A DNA stretch of 64,000 bases, taken from Arthrobacter nitroguajacolicus_D (lineage in GTDB: Bacteria > Actinomycetota > Actinomycetes > Actinomycetales > Micrococcaceae). Below the pieces are notes generated by a model. That model was not told the DNA's origin and did not search any database. It was given only the letters and a program-made list of their open reading frames with translations. The position numbers and the translations under genes were made by a program. Shown piece by piece: positions 27,884 through 37,025 of this stretch (position 1 is the stretch's first letter; each line of letters starts with the position of its first letter). Location: positions 434,001 through 498,000 of the forward strand of contig NZ_JAVDSH010000002.1 of the NCBI RefSeq assembly GCF_031455195.1, written 5' to 3'.

Positions 27884-28816
27884 GTGGACGAACAACGCAA
27901 CACCCCGGACCCGGCTCCTTTCAGCGAAGAAGAAGTGGACGAGGCACCCCTCGCCGACGGTCCACAGTCCAACGGAACCCCGGGGGTCGGCAGGATCGTG
28001 CTGGCGGCGACCCCGATCGGCAACGTAGGCGACGCATCGGCCCGCCTGATTGAACTCCTTGGGACCTCTGACATCGTCGCAGCGGAGGACACCCGCCGCC
28101 TGCACCGGCTGGTGACAGCACTGGGCGTGGAAGTTACCGGCCGGGTCATCAGTTACCACGAGCACAACGAGGTGGCCAAGACCGGCGAACTCCTGGACCA
28201 CGTACGTGCAGGCAAGACCATCCTCATGGTCAGCGACGCCGGCATGCCGGCGGTCTCGGATCCCGGCTTCCGTCTGGTTGAAGGAGCCGTCGCGGCCGGA
28301 CTGACCGTTACCGCGGTTCCCGGACCCTCCGCAGTGCTCACCGCGCTGGCCCTCTCCGGCTTGCCAACTGACCGTTTCTGCTTCGAAGGTTTCCTGCCGC
28401 GCAAGTCCGGGGAGCGGAACTCCCGCCTGGTGGACCTCGCCGACGAGCGCCGCACCATGGTCTTTTTCGAGGCCCCGCACCGGCTCGAAGTAATGCTCCG
28501 GGCGTTGCATGAGCGCTTCGGCGCCGACCGTCGGGCAGCCGTCTGCCGGGAACTGACCAAGACCTACGAAGAAGTCATCCGCGGTAGCCTCCGTGAACTC
28601 CTTGAATGGGCCGAAAACAACGAGGTCCGCGGCGAAATCGCCGTGGTTGTCGGTGGTGCGCCTGAACAGGAACCCGGCAAGCCGGAGGACCACGTTGCAG
28701 CCGTCAACGAGCTCATTTCCCAAGGTATCCGCCTGAAGGAAGCCGTGGCAGCGGTGGCTGAGGATGCACGCGTCAGCAAACGGGAACTGTACTCGGCGGT
28801 CCTGGCAGCCCGTTGA
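27884..28816 (+). CDS. rsmI: 16S rRNA (cytidine1402-2'-O)-methyltransferase
   Basis: RsmI methylates the ribose of C1402 in the 16S rRNA decoding centre with SAM. Family motifs are VLAATPIGNVGDASARLIEL, AAEDTRRLHRLVTALG, YHEHNE, SDAGMPAVSDPGFRLV (SAM site), VPGPSAVLTALALSGLP and FFEAPHRLEVML. It has 310 residues with an acidic N-terminal extension of about 30. The start at 27884 is about 77 bases from the divergent PMT start. Confidence 0.96.
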   Translation: MDEQRNTPDPAPFSEEEVDEAPLADGPQSNGTPGVGRIVLAATPIGNVGDASARLIELLGTSDIVAAEDTRRLHRLVTALGVEVTGRVISYHEHNEVAKTGELLDHVRAGKTILMVSDAGMPAVSDPGFRLVEGAVAAGLTVTAVPGPSAVLTALALSGLPTDRFCFEGFLPRKSGERNSRLVDLADERRTMVFFEAPHRLEVMLRALHERFGADRRAAVCRELTKTYEEVIRGSLRELLEWAENNEVRGEIAVVVGGAPEQEPGKPEDHVAAVNELISQGIRLKEAVAAVAEDARVSKRELYSAVLAAR

Positions 28817-28823
28817 TCGTTGC

Positions 28824-28837
28824 TGTGCAGCTGCACA
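28824..28837. promoter_or_regulatory. Perfect 14-bp palindrome upstream of gabD
   Basis: TGTGCAGCTGCACA is fully self-complementary and lies 7 bases after the rsmI stop and 139 bases before gabD. It fits an operator for a dimeric regulator, or less likely a small terminator. A second, imperfect repeat TAGTG-N6-CACTA lies near 28935-28950, close to the gabD start. Confidence 0.35.
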
Positions 28838-28976
28838 AATAGGCGCCTGCTTGGCAGTGCGCGAAGGCGTAGACACTCCTTCCGGCTGGGCAGTACCGTG
28901 GCAGTAATTCAAGCCACTTCTGGCAAGGAACCCTAGTGGTGCAACACTACAAAGCACCCAAGACGAAGGAGTCGCC

Positions 28977-30458
28977 ATGACTGTCACGGTTGAACGCGAA
29001 AGCGAACTGCTGGCTTCCGTTCCCACCGGCCTGCTGATCAACGGTCAGTGGCGCCCGGCAGGATCCGGAAAGACCTTTGATGTTGAGGACCCCGCTACGG
29101 GCAAGGTCCTTCTCAGCATCTCCGACGCCGGTGCCGAGGATGGCGCCGCGGCCCTGGACGCCGCTGCTGCCGCCCAGGCTGATTGGGCCCGCACCGCCCC
29201 GCGCGAACGCGGCGAGATCCTGCGCCGTGCCTTCGAGCTCGTGACCGAGCGTGCCGAAGACTTCGCACTCCTGATGACCCTGGAAATGGGTAAGCCCCTG
29301 GCCGAAGCCCGCGGCGAAGTCACCTACGGTGCGGAATTCCTGCGCTGGTTCTCCGAGGAAGCCGTCCGTGTCTCGGGCCGCTACTCTGCAGCACCGGACG
29401 GCAAGAACCGCCTGCTCGTGCAGAAGAAGCCGGTGGGCCCCTGCTTGTTGATCACCCCGTGGAACTTCCCACTGGCCATGGCCACCCGCAAGGTAGCCCC
29501 CGCCGTCGCCGCTGGCTGCACCATGGTCCTCAAGCCGGCCAACCTCACCCCGCTGACCAGCCTGCTGTTCGCGCAGGTCATGCAGGAGGCCGGGCTCCCC
29601 GCTGGTGTCCTGAACGTCATCCAGACTTCCACGGCGGGTGCCGTTACCGGCCCGCTGATCAAGGACGACCGGCTCCGCAAGATCTCCTTCACCGGTTCCA
29701 CGCCGGTGGGCCAGGCCCTCATCCGCGAAGCCGCGGACAAGGTCCTGCGCACCTCCATGGAACTTGGCGGCAACGCCCCGTTCGTGGTCTTCGAGGACGC
29801 TGACCTGGACAAGGCCGTTGAAGGTGCCATCGCTGCGAAGATGCGCAACATGGGCGAGGCCTGCACCGCAGCCAACCGCTTCATTGTGCACGAGTCCATC
29901 GCCGACTCCTTCGCGGAGAAGCTCGCCGCCAGGATCGGCGCACTGACCACGGCCCGCGGCACCGAAGCGGAGTCCAAGGTTGGTCCGTTGATCGACGGCA
30001 AGGCCCGCGACGGCGTGCACGCCCTGGTCACTGAAGCTGTGGAAGGTGGCGCAGAGGCAGTCACCGGTGGTGCCGCAGTGGACGGTCCCGGTTACTTCTA
30101 CCAGCCCACCGTGTTGAAGAACGTCGCCGCGGACGCCCGCATCCTGCGGGAAGAAATCTTTGGACCGGTTGCCCCGATCATCACGTTCTCCACCGAGGAC
30201 GACGCCGTTCGCCTGGCCAACAACACCGAATACGGCCTGGTTGCCTACGTCTTCACCAAGGACCTCAACCGTGGCCTGCGGATCAGCGAACGCCTTGAAA
30301 CCGGCATGCTTGGCCTGAACGCCGGTGTGATCTCCAACGCCGCCGCTCCGTTCGGTGGTGTCAAGCAGTCCGGACTGGGCCGCGAAGGCGGCTCCGAAGG
30401 CATCGAAGAGTACCTCTACACCCAGTACGTAGGTATCGCGGACCCGTACGCCGACTAA
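28977..30458 (+). CDS. gabD: NAD(P)-dependent succinate-semialdehyde dehydrogenase
   Basis: This aldehyde dehydrogenase oxidises succinate semialdehyde to succinate in GABA and related catabolism. Catalytic elements are the Glu in MELGGNAPFVVFEDADLD and the Cys in MGEACTAANRF. Cofactor binding is marked by FTGSTPVGQALI and ITPWNFPLAM. The length of 493 residues and the C-terminal SGLGREGGSEGIEEYL fit GabD. AAGGAG precedes ATG 28977. Related semialdehyde dehydrogenases are the main alternative, since no GABA transaminase gene lies nearby. Confidence 0.93.
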   Translation: MTVTVERESELLASVPTGLLINGQWRPAGSGKTFDVEDPATGKVLLSISDAGAEDGAAALDAAAAAQADWARTAPRERGEILRRAFELVTERAEDFALLMTLEMGKPLAEARGEVTYGAEFLRWFSEEAVRVSGRYSAAPDGKNRLLVQKKPVGPCLLITPWNFPLAMATRKVAPAVAAGCTMVLKPANLTPLTSLLFAQVMQEAGLPAGVLNVIQTSTAGAVTGPLIKDDRLRKISFTGSTPVGQALIREAADKVLRTSMELGGNAPFVVFEDADLDKAVEGAIAAKMRNMGEACTAANRFIVHESIADSFAEKLAARIGALTTARGTEAESKVGPLIDGKARDGVHALVTEAVEGGAEAVTGGAAVDGPGYFYQPTVLKNVAADARILREEIFGPVAPIITFSTEDDAVRLANNTEYGLVAYVFTKDLNRGLRISERLETGMLGLNAGVISNAAAPFGGVKQSGLGREGGSEGIEEYLYTQYVGIADPYAD

Positions 30459-30524
30459 TGCTGCTCTTTCCACCAAGGAGCCCGGTCCGCCGCTCTCGCA
30501 ACAAGAACGGCTGACACATGCAGG

Positions 30525-30566
30525 GGCCCGGCCCCGGAACCACAAGTTCCGGCGTCGGGCCTTTTG
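30525..30566 (+). terminator. Rho-independent terminator after gabD
   Basis: CCGGAAC (30534-30540) pairs with GTTCCGG (30546-30552) around CACAA. Outer GGCCC/GGGCC pairs continue the stem with a small bulge, and CTTTTGC follows. It starts 67 bases after the gabD stop and faces the convergent transglutaminase gene. Confidence 0.75.
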
Positions 30567-30609
30567 CTGTCCTGCGACGAATGGTGGGGTGGCGCTGGAT
30601 CCGGCAGCG

Positions 30610-33105
30610 TCAGCGGCGCTCGGGCAGCAGCCCCCGGAGCGCCCGCCACCACCGGGCGGCCGCCCATCCGAGCCACTTTCCCAGTGCCCCAACAGCCCGG
30701 AACGGCGCACCCAGGGCGCGGACCCAGCGGCGCATCATCGACGGCGGCAGCCAGTCCGCGCGGAAGCGGACCAACCACGGTGAGTTGTTTCGCAACGATT
30801 CACGGACGACGGCGATGCGCGTCGCCGCCGGTGGGGCGGCCTCCGCGGGGCGACCATAGCGCTGCCGTTCGAAGTCCGAGGTGAGCGATGCGACGGCGGC
30901 GTGCGCGGCGTCGTCCATCCCGCCCACTTCACCCAAAGCGGGACTTGAGCGGAGCCTGGCGGAGAAGTGCCTGGGCGTCTCGCTGGGCGTTGACGGCACC
31001 CCGTAATCCGTAGCGAGGTCCTGCAGTTCATCCCAGGCCAACTGCGGAGCCTCATCAACAGAACCGGGCGGGACACCGTGGGCATCAACCGGGGGCTTCC
31101 GGTTGAGCCGTCGCCTGCGGAGCATTGTCCTGCTCAGCCGGGGCGACCACAGGAAGCCGATCAACAGCAGGACCCCGGCCGCGATGGCAGCCATGGCGGG
31201 GTAGGGGTTGACGCTGGCCGTGGTCGTTGCCGGTGTGTCAACGCCGGGCAGGGGAACGGGGGTGATGGCCGGCGGTGCCGCCGTGGTTGGGACATCTTTC
31301 TCGTCCGCGTTGGTGCTGAGGTTTCCCGTGGAGGAGTTTTCCGTAGCGTACTCGGGGACGACACCCCGCGACGGTGTTGGTTCAAAAGGAACCCACCCGA
31401 GGCCTTCAAAGTACAGTTCCGGCCAGGCGTGTGCGTCCCGGGCGTCAACTTCGTACTCCGGGAAGGAGCCCTGGCCCACCAAGGCAACAGACTCGCCGGT
31501 GAGACGGCCGGGCGCGTACCCCACGGCGATCCGGCTCGGGATGCCCTCAGCCCGCGCCATCACGGCCATGGCTGATGCGAAATGCACGCAGTACCCGCTC
31601 TTCACTGCAAGGAAGTCAGCCAGTACCGAGAGGCCGTTTCCGTCGTAACCGTTCTGGACGGGGGCCTGCAGCGAGTACGTAAACTCACCGGAGCGCAGGT
31701 ATTTCTGGATGGCCAACGCCTTGGCGTAGTTGTTCCCGGCAGGGCGTGTGACCGAGTCCGCGGTCTGGCGGACGATTTCCGGCAGGCCGTTGGGGATCCG
31801 CAGGAAGTCATCGGAGATGCCCCTCGGCGTGGGGGACGCCTGGGCCAAAGCTTGCGCCGTCACCTTGGGCGCGGCGGAGAAGACGACGTAGCGCTGGGCG
31901 CGGGTGGTGGTCTCCGTGCTCATGATGCTGAGGGTCGCCGGGTCCCAGGTCCAGTTTCCGTTGAGCCCGTTCACTGATGCCGGCGCGAAGGGCGCCGGGA
32001 GGTAGGGGCTGGTGAACAGGCCCGCGTTGACTGATGTCACGGCGTTGACGATGTCGCCCTGGACTGAGTAGCCGGTCTCGATCCTGTCGGCGCCGGTGCG
32101 CCTCTGGGCGGTGCGGTCGTCCGGGGCCCAGGTCTCGCCGTCGAAATGGTCAATGGTGACCGAGCGCAGATACAGCGGCGTGCTGGAACTCGTGGCGTAC
32201 GTTATCCGACCCGAACCGATGGGGCTGCGGAGGCTGTTGCCCAACGTGATCATGGGGTTCAGCCCGTTGGAGGTACCCCACGGGCTCAACCTCGATCCCT
32301 GCGGGAACGTGCCCGTCTCAAAGCCCGGGATGGCCAGCGGAACCACCATGGCCAAAGCAAGCGCCAGCCCGCCCGTGACCACGGATCGACGGAACTGGCC
32401 GGAACCGCGCCCGGTCCCGGACTGGAGCCGGGCATCGGGGGCGAACCAGTGGCTGCACCCGAGGATGAGGAGATACCCCACGGCCGCGCCGAGGAACCCG
32501 GGCATACCCACGCTCTGGGGCTTGATGGTAGCTGGAACCACCATGATGGCAATCAGACCGATTCCACTGGCAGCCGGCATGGCCAGCGGAACAGCCAGGG
32601 CGTCAACCAGGATCACCAGGAGGCCAAGGCAAGCGCACATCACGAAGACGATGCCCGCGTTGGGCGCTACCGGCGCACTCTCGGAGACTACCGTTTCCCC
32701 GGCGCGCTTGATGAGGCGTCCGACGGCGGTCAAGGTCCCGGGAGTGGGGATGAAACCGGCGAGGCTGTCCTGGCGGCAGAAAACGAAGCTCAGCACCCCC
32801 GTGAGGCTCGCCAACGAGCCCAACGTGGCCAGCATGGGCTGGGCACGCAGGGCCCGTAGCCCGGCCAGGGTCAGCGAAACCACCGCGACCGTGGTGATGA
32901 GCGGCATGAACCAGGCCCAGCCCCTCAGCACCCCATTCAGGGAAAGTGCAGCTCCAAGGACAGCCACTGCGATGGATCCCGCCATGACCCATGGGTACAG
33001 CCCAGGCCCAGGCCTCTGCGGCTGGGCCCTCCTGGGCTGGTCCTGGCCGGGCGTTCCGCCGGGTTGGGTGGTGGCGCTAGGGGAGCGGTGCGAAGTGGCA
33101 GTCAT
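30610..33105 (-). CDS. Transglutaminase-like membrane protein (TgpA family)
   Basis: This 831-residue protein has six or so N-terminal membrane helices (about 35-255) and then an extracytoplasmic transglutaminase-like domain. The triad motifs are KSGYCVHFASAMAVMA (Cys), DARDAHAWPELYFEG (His) and the following Asp/Trp region GWVPFEPTPS. Another helix follows near residue 660, and the cytoplasmic C-terminal part has a DUF4129-like character. Its ATG overlaps the DUF58 stop by four bases, giving the order MoxR-DUF58-TgpA. Such operons are widespread. The substrate of the transglutaminase domain is unknown. Confidence 0.92.
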   Translation of the reverse strand: MTATSHRSPSATTQPGGTPGQDQPRRAQPQRPGPGLYPWVMAGSIAVAVLGAALSLNGVLRGWAWFMPLITTVAVVSLTLAGLRALRAQPMLATLGSLASLTGVLSFVFCRQDSLAGFIPTPGTLTAVGRLIKRAGETVVSESAPVAPNAGIVFVMCACLGLLVILVDALAVPLAMPAASGIGLIAIMVVPATIKPQSVGMPGFLGAAVGYLLILGCSHWFAPDARLQSGTGRGSGQFRRSVVTGGLALALAMVVPLAIPGFETGTFPQGSRLSPWGTSNGLNPMITLGNSLRSPIGSGRITYATSSSTPLYLRSVTIDHFDGETWAPDDRTAQRRTGADRIETGYSVQGDIVNAVTSVNAGLFTSPYLPAPFAPASVNGLNGNWTWDPATLSIMSTETTTRAQRYVVFSAAPKVTAQALAQASPTPRGISDDFLRIPNGLPEIVRQTADSVTRPAGNNYAKALAIQKYLRSGEFTYSLQAPVQNGYDGNGLSVLADFLAVKSGYCVHFASAMAVMARAEGIPSRIAVGYAPGRLTGESVALVGQGSFPEYEVDARDAHAWPELYFEGLGWVPFEPTPSRGVVPEYATENSSTGNLSTNADEKDVPTTAAPPAITPVPLPGVDTPATTTASVNPYPAMAAIAAGVLLLIGFLWSPRLSRTMLRRRRLNRKPPVDAHGVPPGSVDEAPQLAWDELQDLATDYGVPSTPSETPRHFSARLRSSPALGEVGGMDDAAHAAVASLTSDFERQRYGRPAEAAPPAATRIAVVRESLRNNSPWLVRFRADWLPPSMMRRWVRALGAPFRAVGALGKWLGWAAARWWRALRGLLPERR

Positions 33106-34568
33106 CGGGGCACCGCGGCCCCGCGCCGCACATCCATGGCTGCTCCTGCGGCCGCGACGATGCCACCTTCATCGAATGAGGACCACGAGGCAGCAAGGGA
33201 CGTCTTGGACGTGACGGCGGCAACCCGCCAACCGGCCTGCCGCAGGATCTCCAACACCTCGTCGTTGCTCCGGGAAGCGTCCGTCATGACCAGGGCAAAA
33301 GCGTTCGCTCCATAGGCGGCGGCCGGGGCGAGGGACCGCGCCTCGGCCGCAGTCATTTGCCCGACCAAGGCCAGCAACGGGCCCCGCAGGCGGTGGGCCG
33401 CGAGCTTGTCCATGAGCCGGTCATCGAAGACGGAATCCTCTGCGCCGGCACCGGACTCGCGGTGGTCAGGGCTGTGGTTTCCCTGGGCGCCGTGGTCCGC
33501 GCGTGGATGCTCGCCCCGATGGTGGTCGCCCCGGGCATGCCTGGGGCCGCTGAGCTCTATCGCCGCCAGCCCTTCCGCGACGGCATGCAAGCCGCCAGCA
33601 CCTGCAAACTCCTCCGTGTCCGGCTCCGGTGCCGAACGCGAACGGAGGAACGCCGGGGCGCCAAAGGAATCCAGCACCCTCAGCGAATAGTTACGCTCCG
33701 CCAGGTGCGCGGCGATGGACATGGCAGCGGTAACCATCCACTCAAAGTTAGGGCTGGTCACCAGGTCCGAGTCGTCGTCGTGGCCCCCGAACACAGAGAC
33801 CGGTCCACCCGAAAACGCGGTGAAGCGCTGGTCCAGGACGAGCGTGGCTTCCGGGGTGGTGACTGACTCCTCCTGCCGCACCATGAGCTGGCCGTGGCGT
33901 GCGGTGGCAGCCCAGTGGACGCGGCGCATCGGGTCGCCGTGCCTGTACTCGCGGGTCATGATGTCGTCGTCGCTGGGGTTGGCCCGGATCCGGGTCGCCG
34001 TCACGCCGTCATTGCCACGCGCCCCTGCCAGGCCGGTGACGGGAAGTTCGACGGCGGCGGGCGTCACGGTGAGGATGTCGCCGTCGTCTATTGAATGGCG
34101 GCGCAACGACAAACCGAAAGGGTCACTGAACTCAGCGGTGACCGGACCGATCCGGAACTGGCCCCGCTTGCCCGAACGCAAATGGTATTCATAGCGGCTG
34201 GTGCCGCCGGAAGCCGACCGGGCCGGGAACCGGAAAGCGGGAGGTTCGCCGAACCGGGGAGGGAGTTGCTCTTCCATGATCACGTGGCCGCTGGAGTAGG
34301 AGGACCGGGCAACGGCCAGGCGGACCGTGGTCGTATTGGCCGTTTCCACTGTGGAGGGATTGAACTCCCGATACACCTGGAACTTCGGTTTGAGCACCCG
34401 GACGCCGGCCAGCGAGACCAACGGCAGGGCAAGCAAGAGGACCGCCAACGTCAGGAGGTCGCGCCTGCCCATGACATACGCACACCCGAGGGCCAGTGCC
34501 CCGGCGGCCAGCAGTCCCCAGCCGCGATTAGTGAACAAGTGCTTGGGAAGCCGATCCACGAGTGCCAT
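33102..34568 (-). CDS. DUF58 domain-containing protein
   Basis: This 488-residue protein has two membrane helices near the N-terminus (about 15-55), an Ig-like stretch, and the DUF58 signature around YRHGDPMRRVHWAATARHGQLMVRQEE, followed by a VWA-like fold. An unusual histidine- and glycine-rich insertion lies at about residues 345-385 (HARGDHHRGEHPRADHG and following). DUF58 partners MoxR ATPases. It sits 11 bases after moxR and overlaps tgpA. The biochemical role is unknown. Confidence 0.9.
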   Translation of the reverse strand: MALVDRLPKHLFTNRGWGLLAAGALALGCAYVMGRRDLLTLAVLLLALPLVSLAGVRVLKPKFQVYREFNPSTVETANTTTVRLAVARSSYSSGHVIMEEQLPPRFGEPPAFRFPARSASGGTSRYEYHLRSGKRGQFRIGPVTAEFSDPFGLSLRRHSIDDGDILTVTPAAVELPVTGLAGARGNDGVTATRIRANPSDDDIMTREYRHGDPMRRVHWAATARHGQLMVRQEESVTTPEATLVLDQRFTAFSGGPVSVFGGHDDDSDLVTSPNFEWMVTAAMSIAAHLAERNYSLRVLDSFGAPAFLRSRSAPEPDTEEFAGAGGLHAVAEGLAAIELSGPRHARGDHHRGEHPRADHGAQGNHSPDHRESGAGAEDSVFDDRLMDKLAAHRLRGPLLALVGQMTAAEARSLAPAAAYGANAFALVMTDASRSNDEVLEILRQAGWRVAAVTSKTSLAASWSSFDEGGIVAAAGAAMDVRRGAAVPR

Positions 34569-34579
34569 GTGCCCGCCTC

Positions 34580-35668
34580 CTAAGCGGTGTGCCGGTCCCT
34601 GCGACCCGCGCCGGGCGTTTCCTGCGCCACCGGCAGGGAGGCGAGGATGCCCCGGAGGATGCTTTGCGGTGTGTCGCCCGAACTCGCAGCCTTGCGGTCC
34701 AGGATGATCCGGTGCGCCAGCACCGACTCGGCCACATCCACGACGTCATCCGGGAGGACGAAGTCCCGGCCGTCGAGGGCCGCTGTGGCCTTCGCGGCCC
34801 GCAACAGCTGCAGCAAGGACCGCGGGCTCGCACCCAGACGCAGACGGGCGCTGTCGCGGGTAGCCCGACCGATCGCCACCGTGTATTCCTTGATGGCCGT
34901 GGACACATAAACCTGCTGGACGGTGGCAATCATGGCAGCAACATCATTGGCCGTCACCACCGGCGTCACCTTGACCAACGGTGAAGATGCCTGGTGCGTT
35001 TCAAGCATCTCGATCTCGGCTTCCTTGTCCGGGTAGCCCATGGAGATCCTGGCCATGAACCGGTCGCGTTGCGCTTCGGGCAGCGGGTACGTGCCCTCCA
35101 TTTCGATGGGGTTCTGCGTAGCCACCACCATGAATGGGAGACCCAGCTGGTAGGAATGGCCGTCTACGGTGACCTGGTGCTCCTCCATGCACTCCAGGAG
35201 GGCCGACTGGGTCTTGGCAGACGCGCGGTTGATTTCATCGCCGATCACGATGTTCGCGAACACGGCGCCCGGGCGGAACTCGAATTGCCGCGAGGACTGG
35301 TTATAGATGGACACGCCCGTGACGTCCGAGGGCAGGAGGTCCGGGGTGAACTGGATGCGTGAGACCGTGCAGTCCACGGTACGGGCCAACGTCTTGGCCA
35401 AGAGGGTCTTTCCGACGCCGGGTACGTCCTCCAACAGAAGGTGTCCCTGGGCCAGCAGGACAGTCAGTGCCAGCTTGGCGGCGTCCGCTTTCCCGTCGAT
35501 GACCTGGTTGATGGAGGCCAGGATGCGTTCACTGGCGTCGTGGAACCGGTCCGCGTCCATGACCTGCGGCCTGTGCCCATTGAGGGCAGCACCATCATGG
35601 GGGCGCTCACTGTAGGCCTCGCCATGGAGGGGCGAGGGTTCAACAGTGACTTGTCGCTTGGACTCCAT
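34580..35668 (-). CDS. MoxR family AAA+ ATPase
   Basis: MoxR ATPases are chaperone-like AAA+ proteins that act with DUF58/VWA partners. The Walker A motif in LLEDVPGVGKTLLAK, Walker B in NIVIGDEINRASAKTQSALLECMEEHQV and the sensor ATQNPIEMEGTYPLPEAQRDRF are intact. About 35 extra residues precede the core, for 362 in total. It is the first gene of the MoxR-DUF58-TgpA operon and diverges from tatD with 171 bases between. Confidence 0.94.
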   Translation of the reverse strand: MESKRQVTVEPSPLHGEAYSERPHDGAALNGHRPQVMDADRFHDASERILASINQVIDGKADAAKLALTVLLAQGHLLLEDVPGVGKTLLAKTLARTVDCTVSRIQFTPDLLPSDVTGVSIYNQSSRQFEFRPGAVFANIVIGDEINRASAKTQSALLECMEEHQVTVDGHSYQLGLPFMVVATQNPIEMEGTYPLPEAQRDRFMARISMGYPDKEAEIEMLETHQASSPLVKVTPVVTANDVAAMIATVQQVYVSTAIKEYTVAIGRATRDSARLRLGASPRSLLQLLRAAKATAALDGRDFVLPDDVVDVAESVLAHRIILDRKAASSGDTPQSILRGILASLPVAQETPGAGRRDRHTA

Positions 35669-35839
35669 GGATTGCCCTTCAGCCGTGGCTACACAACAGC
35701 AAACCTGCTGGTGCTGGCGCCTTTCCGTTCCAGACTACCCAGACTTTGGCCGTCCCTGACATAGTGCTTCGGGAATTTATGTGCCATCTGGAATTTATCG
35801 CCTCCGTTCCAAGGACCGCGGTCCGATTAAGGTGGAAAG

Positions 35840-36736
35840 ATGTGCAACTCCCTCGCCCCTGCTCCGTACCGCGCGCCAGCCGATGCAACTGAACCCACAG
35901 AAGCCCGGAAGGAATATCCGCCGGCGCCAGAACCACTGCCCGTGCCGGTCATGGACAACCACACCCATCTGGACTTCCGGCACGGCCTGATCGAGGTCTC
36001 GGTCCGGGACGCCATGGACTCAGCCGAGGCCGTGGGCGTACAGGGCGCCGTGCAGGTGGGCTGCGACCTTGAATCCTCCCGGTTCACCGTGCAGGCCGTG
36101 GAAGCCGATGCGCGCCTGCTGGGAGCCGTGGCCATCCACCCCAACGACGCGCCCATCTATGCAGGGCGCGGGGAGCTGGAGTCGGCGCTCGCAGAGATCG
36201 AGGAATTGGCATCCCACCCGCGCGTCCGCGCCATCGGAGAGACCGGGTTGGATTTTTTCCGGACCCACGGGGAAGGGTTGGCCCATCAGCGATACTCCTT
36301 CAGGCGCCACATCGACATAGCAAAGCGGCTGGGTCTGACCCTGCAGATCCACGACCGTGACGCCCATGATGACGTGGTGCAGGTGCTGGGGGAGGAGGGG
36401 GCACCGGAGCGGGTGGTTTTCCATTGTTTCTCAGGCGACGCGGAGCTTGCCCGGATCTGTAACGACAACGGCTGGTACATGTCTTTCGCCGGCACCATGA
36501 CCTTCAAGAACGCAGGGAATCTCCGGGAGGCGTTGGCCATCGCCGAGCCCAGCAGGATCCTGGTGGAAACGGATTCGCCTTTCCTGACTCCCCACCCGCA
36601 TCGAGGACGGCCAAACGCAAGCTACATGGTTCCGTACACGGTCCGTTCCATGGCGGAAGTGACAGGAAATGACCTTTCCGAGCTGTGTTCGCGATTGGCC
36701 GAAAACACGCTGCGGGCCTACGGATCATGGGCCTGA
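35840..36736 (+). CDS. tatD: TatD family metal-dependent hydrolase
   Basis: TatD proteins are TIM-barrel metal hydrolases with 3'-5' nuclease activity in several species. Metal ligands are seen in MDNHTHLDF (HxH), IGETGLDFF (Glu), QIHDRDAHDDVV (His), HCFSGDAE (His) and VETDSPFLTP (Asp). The protein has 298 residues with a proline-rich N-terminal extension of about 35 before the first strand. A later start at the GTG or ATG near 35940 is possible. It heads the tatD-rpfB-rsmA-ispE run that is conserved in actinobacteria. Confidence 0.93.
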   Translation: MCNSLAPAPYRAPADATEPTEARKEYPPAPEPLPVPVMDNHTHLDFRHGLIEVSVRDAMDSAEAVGVQGAVQVGCDLESSRFTVQAVEADARLLGAVAIHPNDAPIYAGRGELESALAEIEELASHPRVRAIGETGLDFFRTHGEGLAHQRYSFRRHIDIAKRLGLTLQIHDRDAHDDVVQVLGEEGAPERVVFHCFSGDAELARICNDNGWYMSFAGTMTFKNAGNLREALAIAEPSRILVETDSPFLTPHPHRGRPNASYMVPYTVRSMAEVTGNDLSELCSRLAENTLRAYGSWA

Positions 36737-37025
36737 TGCCGGTTTGAGTTCCCCTTGGAGGCCTTTCTGATGGATACCGGGTATGCAGATGTCTTGGCCG
36801 CTTTATAACAGATCGGTTACTGTGTTAAACAAGTAGCCGGGGTCGGGGAAGGCCTTCGGACAACTGGGCGGGTTGATTCCGTGCCCACAAGTTGAATGAT
36901 TTTGGCGGCGCAGATGCCGGCAGCATGAGTGGGACCAGGCTTGTAGTCTGGCCCCTCCGTTTTGCGGCTGGCATTTCTTCTGTGCTTTTCCCCGTGCCCG
37001 GATGGTCTGAGAGTAATGGGCAATC
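36737..37025 (+). other. Untranslated control region of rpfB (289 bp)
   Basis: No gene is visible. The stretch 36800-36835 is AT-richer and carries an MtrA-box-like element (36805-36820). A small hairpin CCAG/CTGG near 36940-36955 precedes CCTCCGTTTT. I looked for the conserved cores of the c-di-AMP (ydaO) riboswitch that controls rpf genes in other actinobacteria and did not see them. Confidence 0.5.
36805..36820 (+). promoter_or_regulatory. MtrA-box-like element upstream of rpfB
   Basis: ATAAC (36805-36809), six bases, then GTTAC (36816-36820). Read on the other strand this is GTAAC-N6-GTTAT, close to the half-site pair also seen at the WhiB promoter. From memory MtrA controls rpfB in mycobacteria. 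Binding here is inferred. Confidence 0.35.

Noticed and set aside
36737..37025. c-di-AMP (ydaO-type) riboswitch upstream of rpfB
   Set aside because: This riboswitch controls rpf genes in several actinobacteria, so I looked for its conserved cores. The G-rich and purine-rich core segments are not visible in this leader.
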